64,000 nucleotides of DNA from Qipengyuania psychrotolerans (GTDB lineage Bacteria > Pseudomonadota > Alphaproteobacteria > Sphingomonadales > Sphingomonadaceae). A program made the translations under genes and the position numbers. The stretch is taken from positions 1,736,001 to 1,800,000 of the forward strand of contig NZ_CP081297.1 of NCBI RefSeq assembly GCF_019711355.1, given 5' to 3'. Position 1 is the stretch's first letter, and every line of letters starts with the position of its first letter. Below the pieces are notes generated by a model that saw only the letters and a list, made by a program, of their open reading frames with translations, was not told the DNA's origin and made no database searches. Below are positions 35,303-45,461 of this stretch, in pieces.

Positions 35303-36055
35303 TCAAGGTCGATCAAGTTCCGAGAGCAGCGCAGCAACCGACTCGTTACTGAGCACAAACCCCATGTGCGAGCACCGAAGTGCAACCGCGCGGTCACGCT
35401 CGCCCGGACGTCCGCAAGCAGAGCGTGGATCGACGATTCCATCGCGCGGGGACCAGAACGCCACTGTTTCAACCGGCGGCTTTTCGCTGACGACCGTGTC
35501 GATCTGCGGCTCGTCGACGCGGTGCCCGGCAATCGCCTGATACGCCCGCCAGCCGTTGTTTGCACGCGGGCTTCCCGAGAATGGGGATCCCATGGTGATG
35601 ACTTTGGCGATCTTGTCGGGATGCTTCTTCGCGAGTTCGCGGGCCATCACGCCGCCAAGGCTCCAGCCGACCAGAACGATCGGTTCACCGCGCCGGTTGT
35701 ACAATTCGATCAGGCGCTCCTCGACTATGGCGAATCGTTCGGCGGTAGCGCCGAGATTGACGCCCATTCCCCAACGCTTGGCCGTATGCCCGGCCTCTTC
35801 CAGCTTTCTTGCAATGAACCGCATTCGGACCGGATGGGCACCAAAGCCGGGAAGCAGCATGATCCTCTTTGGATGTCTGGCAGGCTCGACCTTGAGTTTG
35901 CCGAATTGCCGCTTCACCGGTTCGAGAGGCCAGAGGAACTCCTGGATCAGCAGCAGAGGCCTCGGCCCGCGTGCATCATCCGGGCTCGGCTCTGACGCCA
36001 GCGCCAGGCGGCGGCTCATTTCCTGCCGGGTCTCATCGAAGCGAGGTGTTTCCAT
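35303..36055 (-). CDS. Alpha/beta hydrolase, lipase-like
   Basis: This 250-residue protein has the nucleophile elbow GWSLGG, an oxyanion-region LLPGFGAHP and a C-terminal His in CSHMGFV. There is no signal peptide, so it is probably cytoplasmic or peripheral. The pattern resembles PGAP1-like or triacylglycerol-lipase-type esterases. It lies 77 bases upstream of the Anbu cluster on the same strand; whether they share a transcript is unclear. Substrate unknown. Confidence 0.85.
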   Translation of the reverse strand: METPRFDETRQEMSRRLALASEPSPDDARGPRPLLLIQEFLWPLEPVKRQFGKLKVEPARHPKRIMLLPGFGAHPVRMRFIARKLEEAGHTAKRWGMGVNLGATAERFAIVEERLIELYNRRGEPIVLVGWSLGGVMARELAKKHPDKIAKVITMGSPFSGSPRANNGWRAYQAIAGHRVDEPQIDTVVSEKPPVETVAFWSPRDGIVDPRSACGRPGERDRAVALRCSHMGFVLSNESVAALLSELDRP

Positions 36056-36111
36056 CGATCAGCTTACTCGCATTGAAGGCGTGGCCGGTTCCTGAACGAT
36101 CAGGGCAGCAG

Positions 36112-36657
36112 TCAACCTGGGCAATCGCCGATGCGTTCGCTCTGTGTCCGCATGACCATGTTCATTTCCTGCCCGTCCGGGGTTTGGATTTCCATAGTCA
36201 TACGCATGTCTGAGCTGGTCGAATCGCCGGTGCCCTGCATCGTCATGCGGCCTTCGCCCTGGCCCGGCTGGTTACAGATCATCACCGCATCGATCGTGCC
36301 GCTGTCAGCGTCAAATTTCTCGAAAGAACACGAATCCTGGATCTGCGATTTCTTGATCATCTCGGCGAAGCCTTCTTCGGCTTGCTCGGGTGTCAGGCAG
36401 AATTCACGGGATTGTGCACCCTGGTCGAGCATTCCGCGCATCATGTCGCGCACTTCCTGCGGTGCTCCGGGCATGTTGAGTTCAACCATTTCGGTCGTCG
36501 AGCGATATTGGCCCGGGTCGGGCTTGGCCATGTCCTTCGAACGCTCGGCTGCCTCTTCCATCGTGATTTCGCCATCACCATCGACGTCTGCACTTTCCGG
36601 CCCTCCGCATCCGGCCAGAACGATGGTGGATGCAATCAGCAAAGCGAAACGGCGCAT
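36112..36657 (-). CDS. DUF3617 family lipoprotein with an EF-hand-like loop
   Basis: This 181-residue lipoprotein (lipobox LAGC, Cys about residue 17) has [13 protein letters not shown] immediately after the anchor, a good single EF-hand-type calcium-binding loop. A DUF3617 domain follows, with two conserved cysteine pairs ([28 protein letters not shown]). DUF3617 proteins are common in sphingomonads and have no known function. Start ATG at 36657. Confidence 0.85.
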   Translation of the reverse strand: MRRFALLIASTIVLAGCGGPESADVDGDGEITMEEAAERSKDMAKPDPGQYRSTTEMVELNMPGAPQEVRDMMRGMLDQGAQSREFCLTPEQAEEGFAEMIKKSQIQDSCSFEKFDADSGTIDAVMICNQPGQGEGRMTMQGTGDSTSSDMRMTMEIQTPDGQEMNMVMRTQSERIGDCPG

Positions 36658-36755
36658 GGAAATCTCCTGAATTGAATGGTCTGGAAGCTAGCAGGGCGCC
36701 GCCACCTTGCAAGGTAGCGTTGCACCCGCCTCATTCGTTCCCCATATGTGCGCTT

Positions 36756-38951
36756 ATGTCAGAACTCGTAATCCGGCGCGGCCTCGAAGAACCCGATACC
36801 ACTGGCGAGTTCGTCCCGCACAAGCCCGCACGTCCCGAAAAATCCATGCCGGGCAAAAAATTCAAACTGGTGAGCGAGTATACCCCCGCTGGCGATCAGC
36901 CGACTGCGATCAAGGAATTGGTCGCGGCCTCAAGAGAAGGCGAGCAGACGCAAACACTGCTGGGCGTCACCGGGTCCGGCAAGACCTTCACCATGGCCAA
37001 GGTCATCGAGGAATTGCAGCGCCCCGCGCTTATCCTGGCACCGAACAAGATCCTCGCCGCGCAGCTCTATGGCGAGTTCAAAAGCTTCTTCCCGGAAAAT
37101 GCAGTCGAATATTTCGTCAGCTATTACGACTATTACCAGCCCGAAGCCTATGTGCCGCGGTCCGACACCTATATCGAGAAGGAAAGCTCGGTAAACGAAG
37201 CGATCGACCGGATGCGCCACTCCGCCACGCGTTCCTTGCTGGAACGCGACGATGTGATCATCGTGGCTTCTGTATCCTGCCTGTACGGTATCGGCTCGGT
37301 CGAGACCTATTCGGCCATGATTTTCGACATCAAGAAGGGCGACACGGTCGACCAGCGCGAGCTGATCCGCAAGCTGGTGGCACTGCAATACAAGCGCAAT
37401 GACGCAGCCTTCGCCCGCGGAAATTTCCGCGTGCGCGGCGACAATCTCGAGATCTTCCCGTCGCATTATGAAGACATGGCCTGGCGGGTCAGCTTCTTTG
37501 GCGACGAGATCGAGGACATCAGCGAATTCGATCCATTGACCGGCAAGAAAGGCGCCACCCTCGAAAAGGTGCGCGTCTACGCCAATTCGCACTACGTCAC
37601 GCCCGGTCCAACGATGAAACAGGCCAGCCAGGCCATCAAGTTCGAGCTGACAGAGCGGCTAAAGGAACTCCATGAGGAAGGCCGCCTCCTCGAAGCCCAG
37701 AGGCTGGAGCAGCGCACCAATTTCGACCTCGAAATGATCGCTGCCACCGGATCATGCGCGGGGATCGAGAATTACAGCCGCTTCCTTACCGGCCGTCTCC
37801 CGGGCGAACCGCCGCCCACCCTGTTCGAATACCTTCCCGAAAACGCTTTGCTGTTCGTCGATGAAAGCCACCAGACCGTGCCGCAGATCGGTGCGATGTC
37901 CAAGGGCGACCACCGCCGCAAGATTACGCTCGCCGAACACGGGTTCCGGCTGCCCTCGTGCATCGACAACCGTCCGCTTCGCTTCAACGAGTGGGACGCG
38001 ATGCGGCCGCAGACCTTTGCGGTCTCGGCAACGCCGGGCTCGTGGGAAATGGAGCAGACGGGAGGCGTTTTCGCCGAGCAGGTTATCCGCCCGACAGGCC
38101 TGATCGATCCGCCTGTCTCGATCAGGCCAGTCGAAGACCAGGTCCAGGATTGCATCGAGGAATGCAAGAAGACCGCCAAGATGGGCTACCGCACGCTTGT
38201 CACCACGCTGACCAAGCGGATGGCGGAAGACCTGACCGAGTTCATGCACGAAGCGGGCGTCCGGGTACGCTACATGCATTCGGACGTGGAAACGCTGGAG
38301 CGCATCGAACTGATCCGCGACCTGCGCCTCGGGGTCTATGATGTGCTCGTCGGTATCAACCTGCTGCGAGAAGGCCTCGACATTCCCGAATGCGGGCTGG
38401 TCTGCATCCTCGATGCCGACAAGGAAGGCTTCCTGCGCAGTGAAACGTCGCTCATCCAGACCATCGGACGCGCTGCGCGTAACGTAGACGGGCATGTCAT
38501 CCTCTATGCCGACCGCATCACCGGCAGCATGGAACGCGCGATGGCGGAGACCGATCGTCGGCGCGAGAAGCAGCGCGCTTACAACGAAGAACACGGCATC
38601 ACGCCGCAGACGATCAAGCGCCAGATTGCCGATATCGTTGCCGACACCGCATCGCAGGACAGCGTGACCATCGGCACGGGCGATGACGAGCGCAACAATC
38701 TCGTCGGCCACAATTTGCGTGCCTATATCGAGGATCTCGAAAAGCGCATGCGCACCGCCGCTGCCGATCTGGAGTTCGAGGAAGCCGGGCGCCTGCGCGA
38801 TGAAATCCGCCGCCTGGAAAATGACGAGCTGGGTCTGCCGGATGCAGAGAAGAAAGCGCCGCAAGTCGGCCGTTCGGATGCCGGGAGGCCGGGCACGCGC
38901 AAGACCCGCTATGGCAAGACTCGTTACAAGAAGATGGGCGGCAAACCTTAG
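36756..38951 (+). CDS. uvrB: Excinuclease ABC subunit B
   Basis: UvrB verifies DNA damage and recruits UvrC in nucleotide excision repair. The 731-residue protein has Walker [10 protein letters not shown], the beta-hairpin [12 protein letters not shown], the DESH box, helicase motifs V/VI ([16 protein letters not shown]) and a C-terminal UVR domain ([21 protein letters not shown]). The first 40 residues are a variable extension. A start at 36756 is favoured over the longer reading, which runs back into the divergent lipoprotein gene. Confidence 0.97.
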   Translation: MSELVIRRGLEEPDTTGEFVPHKPARPEKSMPGKKFKLVSEYTPAGDQPTAIKELVAASREGEQTQTLLGVTGSGKTFTMAKVIEELQRPALILAPNKILAAQLYGEFKSFFPENAVEYFVSYYDYYQPEAYVPRSDTYIEKESSVNEAIDRMRHSATRSLLERDDVIIVASVSCLYGIGSVETYSAMIFDIKKGDTVDQRELIRKLVALQYKRNDAAFARGNFRVRGDNLEIFPSHYEDMAWRVSFFGDEIEDISEFDPLTGKKGATLEKVRVYANSHYVTPGPTMKQASQAIKFELTERLKELHEEGRLLEAQRLEQRTNFDLEMIAATGSCAGIENYSRFLTGRLPGEPPPTLFEYLPENALLFVDESHQTVPQIGAMSKGDHRRKITLAEHGFRLPSCIDNRPLRFNEWDAMRPQTFAVSATPGSWEMEQTGGVFAEQVIRPTGLIDPPVSIRPVEDQVQDCIEECKKTAKMGYRTLVTTLTKRMAEDLTEFMHEAGVRVRYMHSDVETLERIELIRDLRLGVYDVLVGINLLREGLDIPECGLVCILDADKEGFLRSETSLIQTIGRAARNVDGHVILYADRITGSMERAMAETDRRREKQRAYNEEHGITPQTIKRQIADIVADTASQDSVTIGTGDDERNNLVGHNLRAYIEDLEKRMRTAAADLEFEEAGRLRDEIRRLENDELGLPDAEKKAPQVGRSDAGRPGTRKTRYGKTRYKKMGGKP

Positions 38952-39046
38952 GCCAAAGTCCTGAAGTTCACCCAGCCTGCCGAATAGCTGTGCGATTTGA
39001 TGATGAGCGCGTTGACCAGCGCGCCGCGCTTGGCATAGCTGCCGAT

Positions 39047-39586
39047 ATGCTTCGCATTTCCGCGCTCACAGCGCTCTGCCTTCTTTCCGCCTGCAAACCT
39101 CCGGCTTCGGATGAATATGTGACGCGTGAACGCATCGCAGGAGAACGTGAAGCCCCCACGGCTCCGATCGCATCGCCGGATACCGAAGGCGCGCTTTGGG
39201 CACGCAGCGAAGACGGGAACCGCCTGCTCTACGGTAAGCCGGGCGCAACGCCGCTGATGGCATTGGCGTGTGAAGACGGCACACTGCGATATACGCGTTT
39301 CGTATCTGCTGACCCGCACGCCAAGGCAGTGCTGGCTTTGATCGGTAATGGCCATGTCGAGCGTTTCTGGATCGATGCCGAAGAGAGCGAAGGTGTGTGG
39401 GTCTGGCGGGGACGGACCCCGGCCGATGATCCAAGGCTCGAAGTCCTTACCGGTCCGCGCAGCGTCGAGGCCACCGTGCCAGCTGGCGGCTCCATCACCC
39501 TGAACGCCAGCAGATTGCCAGCTCAATTTATCGAGAGCTGCGCGCTGCCTCTTGCCGGGCAAGTTCAGGAAGAAGATCCGGAGTGA
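39047..39586 (+). CDS. Hypothetical lipoprotein
   Basis: This 179-residue protein starting at 39047 has a lipobox (LLSAC, Cys about residue 16). A soluble domain with DGTLRYTRFVSADPHAKAVLALIGNGHVERFWID follows. I do not recognise a family. The longer in-frame start at 38990 would put 19 hydrophilic residues in front of the signal and is rejected. Its last 59 bases overlap the 3' end of the convergent DsbD-like gene. Confidence 0.75.
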   Translation: MLRISALTALCLLSACKPPASDEYVTRERIAGEREAPTAPIASPDTEGALWARSEDGNRLLYGKPGATPLMALACEDGTLRYTRFVSADPHAKAVLALIGNGHVERFWIDAEESEGVWVWRGRTPADDPRLEVLTGPRSVEATVPAGGSITLNASRLPAQFIESCALPLAGQVQEEDPE

Positions 39587-41606
39587 GAACCTGGGGCAAC
39601 TGCCCTGCGTCCTGGCCCGCCGGATACCACAGATAAAGCGGCACGCCCGCAGCACCTTGGCGAGCGAGGAACGTTGCGATCTCTTCATCCCGCAACGTCC
39701 AGTCGCCGCGCATGGCGATGACCCCTGCATCCTCGAAAGCGGAGCGCGTTTCTTCACGCTCGATGGCGACGCTTTCGTTGACCTTGCAGGTGACGCACCA
39801 GTCGGCGGTGAACCACACGAACACGGGCTGGCCGCTGGCGCGCGCCTGAGCCAATGCGGTTTCGGAAAATTCGCGCGGCTCAAGGATGCTTTGCGACGAA
39901 TTCCTCGCTGGTGGATCGTAATTCGACACCATCGCCAACGCTGAAACTGCTGCCATCGCCATGCCGGCCAGCGCAGGCATTCTGGTTTGGCTGCCACGGG
40001 ACGGACCATCGGGGAAAAGGGTGCCTGCTGCGTAGATTGCGCCGGCCGCTACACCCGTCGCCGAGATCAGGAACAGGCCCCCTCCAATCCGCCACATGAG
40101 CCACGCAAGGGCAAGGACCGTAAGCCCCATCGGCAGCGCCATCCAGCGGCGGAACCTCTCCATCCAGGGGCCCGGCTTGGGCAGTCGGCGCCGAATTGCG
40201 GGCACAAAGCCGATCAACAGGAATGGGAGAGCCAGTCCCAGTCCTAGAGCGGTAAAGATCGCAAAGCCTTCAATCGGCCTCAAAATCAGGGCCGCACCCA
40301 AGGCGAGCGCCATGAACGGCCCCGTGCACGGCGTGGCAACAAACGCTGCCAGAAGGCCGGTTCCAAACGACCCGCGAGCGCTCGGTTTTCCGCCAGAAAT
40401 CGCGAGCCCGGGAATTGCGAACAGGCCGAGGAAATTGGCAGTGATGGCAGCCGCCATCACGAAAAGGGTCGCGACCACAGCCGGCTCCTGAAGCTGAAAT
40501 GCCCAGCCGATCTGCTGGCCAGCGGACCTGAGTAACAGGATCAATGCACCCAGCCCCGTGCACGCTAAAACGACACCGGCAGTGTACGCCAGCGCATCCC
40601 TGCGCGCAGAAACCTCATCACCGCCAGCTTTTGCCAGCGCCAGCGCCTTGAGACTCAGGATCGGGAACACGCAGGGCATGACATTGAGCAACAAGCCGCC
40701 CAATACCGAAGCGACCAACAGGATCCATAAATCCGGCGGATCCGCGGCCCCGCGAAACGGCTTCACGCTTTCGAGCGGCACGTCGGATAGCCGGGCGACA
40801 AATCGCAGCCCCTGCCCTTCGCCCAGCGCGAGGATGCCTTCGACCTTCTCTGGCGGTGCGCCCTCAAGCCCATCGATGCGTTCCAGCGGCAGTTCGGCAA
40901 CCAACAAGTTGCCTTCGCGCACCCACGTCTGGAGAGCGGCATATTCAGGCCGAAGCCCGCCGCCCAGGTCAGTGTTCTCGAGAAATAAATGCAACTCGCC
41001 GAGCTCGAGATCGGCGGGCAGCGGGATACCGATACGCAGCCGCTCACGCTGGATCTCGAAACCGGCAGTACTGTCGAGCATGGGCGCGACCTGTGCGCGC
41101 CAGGCATCGAAATCGCCGCCTTTCCTGGCAGTAATGCGCGCATCCTGGGGCACGCATATCCGGTCGGTGCAAGCGAGATAGTCGATGAAGCCCGTAACCG
41201 GCGCGAGGTTCATCACCGACGCATCGGGTCCGGGCGTTACCGGTACAAGGACCACATATTCGCCCTCGAAGATGTGGTTCATCAATCCGCCGATCAGCAG
41301 CGTTTGCGGAACCGGATAGAGCGGCTTGCCGACCTCCCATCCTGCCGGCAGGTCCAGCGCAAGGTTCATGCCTTGACCTGCATCGCCCGGATTGGCCCAA
41401 TAGCCGTGCCATTCGGGAGCGCTGGGTACAAAGCGCAGCGCAAGCAGCCATTCTTTGCCTGCGACGGGATCGCCATCAGCATACAACTCAACCGCGATGT
41501 TCTCGTCGCCGTAGCGCGGCTCACGGTCCTGCGCGAGCAGACCGGCCGGAAAAAGCCATAGCGCGACCAGCAGTAAAACAGCCAGTCGAGCACGCGAGAC
41601 GTCCAT
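39528..41606 (-). CDS. DsbD/ScsB-like thiol:disulphide interchange protein
   Basis: This 692-residue membrane protein carries electrons from the cytoplasm to periplasmic thiol proteins. A signal peptide is followed by a periplasmic domain with ACTDRICVPQ. About eight membrane helices carry the redox-active cysteines in MPCVFP and TPCTGP. A C-terminal thioredoxin domain has WCVTCK. The ATG at 41606 is chosen because it starts the signal peptide (VLLLVALWLFPAGLLAQ); the longer reading is antisense to the next gene. The N-terminal domain looks more like ScsB than classical DsbD. Confidence 0.93.
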   Translation of the reverse strand: MDVSRARLAVLLLVALWLFPAGLLAQDREPRYGDENIAVELYADGDPVAGKEWLLALRFVPSAPEWHGYWANPGDAGQGMNLALDLPAGWEVGKPLYPVPQTLLIGGLMNHIFEGEYVVLVPVTPGPDASVMNLAPVTGFIDYLACTDRICVPQDARITARKGGDFDAWRAQVAPMLDSTAGFEIQRERLRIGIPLPADLELGELHLFLENTDLGGGLRPEYAALQTWVREGNLLVAELPLERIDGLEGAPPEKVEGILALGEGQGLRFVARLSDVPLESVKPFRGAADPPDLWILLVASVLGGLLLNVMPCVFPILSLKALALAKAGGDEVSARRDALAYTAGVVLACTGLGALILLLRSAGQQIGWAFQLQEPAVVATLFVMAAAITANFLGLFAIPGLAISGGKPSARGSFGTGLLAAFVATPCTGPFMALALGAALILRPIEGFAIFTALGLGLALPFLLIGFVPAIRRRLPKPGPWMERFRRWMALPMGLTVLALAWLMWRIGGGLFLISATGVAAGAIYAAGTLFPDGPSRGSQTRMPALAGMAMAAVSALAMVSNYDPPARNSSQSILEPREFSETALAQARASGQPVFVWFTADWCVTCKVNESVAIEREETRSAFEDAGVIAMRGDWTLRDEEIATFLARQGAAGVPLYLWYPAGQDAGQLPQVLTPDLLPELARQEAARSSR

Positions 41607-41649
41607 AATCCTTGCCAGTGTCACGTCGCCCGCTCTAGGGACCGTGGCC

Positions 41650-42864
41650 ATGACAGACAAGCGCGACCTGCTCATCCTCGGCGGCGGTCTCGTCGGCTCT
41701 ACGCTGGCGCTGGCTGCGGCAAAACAAGGCTTTTCGAGCCACCTGGTCGACCGGGCCGATCCGGCAGACCTGACTGCCGAGGGATTCGATGGCCGCGCAT
41801 CCGCTATCTCCACCGCAAGTTGGCGACTGTTTCGAAACATCGGCATAGCCGACACACTGGAGCCGCACGGCTGCCCGATCGAAAGCATCGCTGTGCTCGA
41901 CCAGATGAAGCCTGGCCGGATCGATTTTACTCCGGAGAAGCACGAAGGTTCGCTGGGCCGAATGTTCGCGAACCGCGTGCTGCGCACATCGATTTTCGAG
42001 GCAGTCAAAAGCGAATCGCTGATTACGCTTCACGCCCCTGTCGATGTCGTTCAGCGCCACCGCGATGCATTTGGCGTTTCCGCCACGCTGGCTGACGGCA
42101 CCGTCCTTGGCGCCGACCTGCTTGTCGGCTCGGAAGGACGGCGTTCACCCACCCGTGAGGATGCCGAACTCAAGATGGCCAGCTGGGATTATTCCCACCG
42201 GGCGATCATCGTCGGATTGGATCACACGAAACCGCATGCCGGGGTCGCATGGGAAATATTCTATCCCGCGGGTCCGTTTGCCCTGCTGCCGCTGATTGAT
42301 GGCCCCGACGGCCAGCATCGCAGTGCGCTGGTCTGGACCGTTGACGAGAAGGACGCTGCCGGCGTGCTCAAAATGGGTGAGCGCGCATTCCTGGCGGAAA
42401 TTCAGAAACGCATGGGTGATTTGCTGGGCGAGCTTTCGCTCAACAGCCAGCGCACCTCCTACCCGCTCAGCTTCCAGCATACGGCACGGATCGTAGACCA
42501 GCGGATGGCTCTGGTTGGCGATAGTGCGCACGGAATGCACCCGATTGCCGGACAGGGGCTCAATCTCGGATTGCGCGACGTGGGTGCCCTGGTGGAGGTG
42601 CTCGGCGATGCGCGCAGGCTCGGCCTGGATATCGGGGATGCACAGATCCTTGATCGCTACGAGAAATGGCGCGCGCTGGATTCGCTAATGGTGATGGGCG
42701 CGACCGACAGCCTGACACGCCTGTTCGGCGTTCCCGGCAAGACCGCCAGCGCAGTACGCCGGTTGGGCATGGCCGGAGTCCAGCGTTCAAGCTGGCTCAA
42801 GCGGTTCTTCATGGACGAGGCACGCGGTGTTTCGGGCGATGTCCCTGAATTGATGAAAGCCTGA
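41650..42864 (+). CDS. FAD-dependent UbiH/UbiF/Coq6-type hydroxylase
   Basis: This 404-residue flavoprotein has the Rossmann loop GGGLVGSTLALAAAKQG, the DG motif region ADLLVGSEGRRSPTRE and the GDSAHGMHPIAGQGLNLG FAD-binding motif. The family hydroxylates the ubiquinone ring; which position this member modifies cannot be told from sequence. ATG at 41650 is used; a GTG at 41644 is possible. It is 43 bases from the divergent DsbD-like gene. Confidence 0.92.
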   Translation: MTDKRDLLILGGGLVGSTLALAAAKQGFSSHLVDRADPADLTAEGFDGRASAISTASWRLFRNIGIADTLEPHGCPIESIAVLDQMKPGRIDFTPEKHEGSLGRMFANRVLRTSIFEAVKSESLITLHAPVDVVQRHRDAFGVSATLADGTVLGADLLVGSEGRRSPTREDAELKMASWDYSHRAIIVGLDHTKPHAGVAWEIFYPAGPFALLPLIDGPDGQHRSALVWTVDEKDAAGVLKMGERAFLAEIQKRMGDLLGELSLNSQRTSYPLSFQHTARIVDQRMALVGDSAHGMHPIAGQGLNLGLRDVGALVEVLGDARRLGLDIGDAQILDRYEKWRALDSLMVMGATDSLTRLFGVPGKTASAVRRLGMAGVQRSSWLKRFFMDEARGVSGDVPELMKA

Positions 42865-42867
42865 GGG

Positions 42868-43749
42868 CTATTCCTCTACAGGACTTGGTTGTTCAATCCG
42901 GTTGCCAGCCCCATCGCGCAGGCGCCTTGGTTCAAGCACGGCAGAGGTCTCGATAAGGTCGAGCGCGCGCTGGACCGACGCATAGCGTTCTGCATCGCGG
43001 AGCCAGCCTTCGGCATTCACTGCACCGGGAAGATTCCGAATTTCCGCGATCGCCGAATCCGGACGCCCGCTTTCGAGAAACAGGCGCGCTCGTTCGAGCC
43101 GCTGCTGCGGCTGCGGCGACGGCGCACTTTCGCGGCGAATGGTGAAGAGTGACCCCAGCTCATCCGCGAAACGCTCTAGACTGGGCTTCCCTTCGCCCGA
43201 CTGCAATTGCGGTGCCAGACCATCAAGCCGGAACAGCAACTGGTCGAGAGTAACCGGCTCTCTGGAGAAGGTGAGGATCGTGTTGACCGCGTTGGGCAGC
43301 GCATCGCCAAACCGCAGCCGCAACTGGTCAGCCAGATATCCCAGTTCCGCGCCCTTATCGATGGCGCGCCGGGTTGCGAACGCAATCAACAGGCCTTCAG
43401 CACGCGCCACATTCCCGGCCGACGCCTCAGCCTGCAGGTCGAGCCTTGCCAACCGCTGTTCGGCAGCCGCGAGGCGTTGATCGATACCGCCCTGCTGCTC
43501 TGCAACACGCTCCACCGCCTCGGCGGCCGCGGCACTTTCACTGGCACTTGGCGAGGGAGTAGGTTCGCTGCCCTCGACTGCCAGTTCCTGGGCTGATTGC
43601 CGAGGTTCAGTCGCGACGTCCTGAGCGGCGTCCATCCGCCATGCGACATACCCTGCGACGCCCGCTCCAAGCGCGAACGCGCCAGCCACAGCAAGCAGCA
43701 TCGGGCGCAAACTGCCCCGCGCTCGCCGCGTGCTCGAGAAATCTTCCAT
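42868..43749 (-). CDS. Single-pass membrane protein next to hemD (mitofilin-like)
   Basis: This 293-residue protein has one N-terminal membrane helix (about 18-37), a Ser/Pro/Ala-rich linker, a helical coiled-coil-like region (EQQGGIDQRLAAAEQRLARLDLQAEA) and a helical C-terminal domain. Similar proteins follow hemD in many alphaproteobacteria and resemble HemX or mitofilin (Mic60). GGAG eight bases upstream supports ATG 43749 over GTG 43764. The function is uncertain; a haem-pathway or inner-membrane-organising role is inferred. Confidence 0.8.
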   Translation of the reverse strand: MEDFSSTRRARGSLRPMLLAVAGAFALGAGVAGYVAWRMDAAQDVATEPRQSAQELAVEGSEPTPSPSASESAAAAEAVERVAEQQGGIDQRLAAAEQRLARLDLQAEASAGNVARAEGLLIAFATRRAIDKGAELGYLADQLRLRFGDALPNAVNTILTFSREPVTLDQLLFRLDGLAPQLQSGEGKPSLERFADELGSLFTIRRESAPSPQPQQRLERARLFLESGRPDSAIAEIRNLPGAVNAEGWLRDAERYASVQRALDLIETSAVLEPRRLRDGAGNRIEQPSPVEE

Positions 43750-43794
43750 TACACTCCGTTCCACGACCCCGGACGTCCTTTCGTGGACGCCTCT

Positions 43795-44487
43795 TTACCC
43801 GTTTACTTTCTTACACAATTGGTTTGCCAAGGCCAATAATTCGGCGTCACGAGGCTGATTTGAGATGTGGACGGATTGCCATCCATCTCCGGCCATATCG
43901 GCAATTCTCTGCCCCAAAGCAGCGACTGTCAATTTGGAGCGATCCAGACCGAGACGAAGGCATTCGGCAAGCAGCTGGCGGGCAGCTTCGCCCGAATGCA
44001 AAAGCACGATGCCGCCGGATTTCATGCCTTTTGCCAGATCTTCGGGAATGCCGAGCGGATCGGTGCGGTAGACTTCAATAACGTCGATGGTGAAGTCTGC
44101 CGGTGGATTCAATTCGACATGAGCTTCTCCTGCAAGACGCAGGAGCCGCCGTTCGCCCGGCTTCATGCTGTCGATCAGCGCCTGCAGACCGCCCTTGCCG
44201 GTCCGGGCGACCATGAAGCCCTTCTCTCGCGCGCCCTCTGCGGTGGCTTCACCGACGGCATAGACCGGCAGGCTGGTCAGCTTGGCAAGGCCCGAGCCGC
44301 CGTGCCGAAACACATTGCTGCTTCCGACCAGAACGCCTTTGTACCCCCGGGGCGAAGGAGCTTCCCATTTGACCGGCTCCACCTCGAACAGAGGAGCGCC
44401 CCGGGCATCCAGCCCCATCGATTTCGCAGTCTCGAGCGTGACCGACAAACCCGGTTCCGGACGGAAAACAAAGACCGGGCAGGTCAC
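43795..44487 (-). CDS. hemD: Uroporphyrinogen-III synthase
   Basis: HemD cyclises hydroxymethylbilane with inversion of ring D. This family is poorly conserved. The 230-residue length, the two-domain pattern (GVLVGSSNVFRHG, VYAVGEATAEGAREKG, IVLLHSGEAARQL, VAALGQRIADMAGDGW) and coupling to hemC make the call firm. The GTG start at 44487 overlaps the hemC stop (GTGA). Confidence 0.92.
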   Translation of the reverse strand: MTCPVFVFRPEPGLSVTLETAKSMGLDARGAPLFEVEPVKWEAPSPRGYKGVLVGSSNVFRHGGSGLAKLTSLPVYAVGEATAEGAREKGFMVARTGKGGLQALIDSMKPGERRLLRLAGEAHVELNPPADFTIDVIEVYRTDPLGIPEDLAKGMKSGGIVLLHSGEAARQLLAECLRLGLDRSKLTVAALGQRIADMAGDGWQSVHISNQPRDAELLALANQLCKKVNG

Positions 44488-45413
44488 AAGGACTGTCCGA
44501 AATTGATCGCCACGGCATCGGGAGCGCGTGCAAGCAGGTCATGCGCCAATGCAATCGCGGCCGCTGTATCATCAGGAGCAAAATGGGCTTCGCCCTCGAC
44601 CCGGTGTGCACCATCTGGGCTGAATATTTGCGCACGCATCTCGATAATGTCGCCAGACCGAACGGTCAGCACCGCGATCGGGCTGTGACATGTACCGCCC
44701 AGCCCCTCGAGCAATGCGCGTTCAGCCATCACTTCCTGGCGGCTGGGTGCGTGGTCGATTGCCGACAGTACTTCTGCGGTTCGCTCGTCGCTGGTCCGGC
44801 ATTCGATACCGATGGCGGCCTGCGCCGGAGCCGGGAACCACGCCTCTGGATCCAGGCGGACACCGACGCCGTCTTCGCCGAGGCGCGACAGGCCAGCTCC
44901 GGCGAGGAATGTCGCATCGACCTCTCCGGCTGCAAGCTTTGCCATTCTCGTCGCCACATTGCCCCTGATGCCGACGACTTCGACATCGGGCCTTGCGTGA
45001 AGCAGTTGGGCCGCGCGTCGCGGGGCGCTGGTCCCGACTTTTGCGCCTTTCGCAATCGCCGCAATCGAGGCAGCCCCCAGGAGAACATCAGCTTTGTCCG
45101 CACGCGGAAGGATGGCCCCGAAGGAAATTTCGTCAGGCCGGATGGTCTCCACGTCCTTCATCGAATGCACCGAAGCATCGATGCGCCCTTCGGCGAGCCA
45201 CATGTCGAGTTCGCGCGTCCACAGCGCCTTTCCGCCGATATCGGCAAGCGGGCGATCCTGTATCTTGTCACCGCTGGCGATCACCGGCACCAGTTCGACA
45301 GAACCCACATCCCATCCATGCGCTGCGCACAAACGGGCGCGCGCCTCCTCTGCTTGCGCCATGGCAAGCGGTGAACGGCGGGTTCCAAGGCGGAGGATTG
45401 GCATATCAGACAT
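44484..45413 (-). CDS. hemC: Hydroxymethylbilane synthase (porphobilinogen deaminase)
   Basis: HemC polymerises four porphobilinogens to hydroxymethylbilane. The 309-residue protein has RLGTRRSPLAMAQA, the Asp-containing SVHSMKDV active-site segment, GTSAPRRAAQLLHARPD and the dipyrromethane-cofactor cysteine in GGTCHSPIAV. It starts at ATG 45413 and is divergent from tsaD with a 48-base gap, an arrangement common in alphaproteobacteria. Confidence 0.97.
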   Translation of the reverse strand: MSDMPILRLGTRRSPLAMAQAEEARARLCAAHGWDVGSVELVPVIASGDKIQDRPLADIGGKALWTRELDMWLAEGRIDASVHSMKDVETIRPDEISFGAILPRADKADVLLGAASIAAIAKGAKVGTSAPRRAAQLLHARPDVEVVGIRGNVATRMAKLAAGEVDATFLAGAGLSRLGEDGVGVRLDPEAWFPAPAQAAIGIECRTSDERTAEVLSAIDHAPSRQEVMAERALLEGLGGTCHSPIAVLTVRSGDIIEMRAQIFSPDGAHRVEGEAHFAPDDTAAAIALAHDLLARAPDAVAINFGQSL

Positions 45414-45461
45414 GTCGGCGGCTTGCCCTAGCGAGCGAGACCGCTAAGGGAAAGTGAAGTT

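Noticed and set aside
38990..39046. Longer start for the lipoprotein at 39047
   Set aside because: It would place 19 charged residues before a clear lipoprotein signal, so the internal ATG is preferred.
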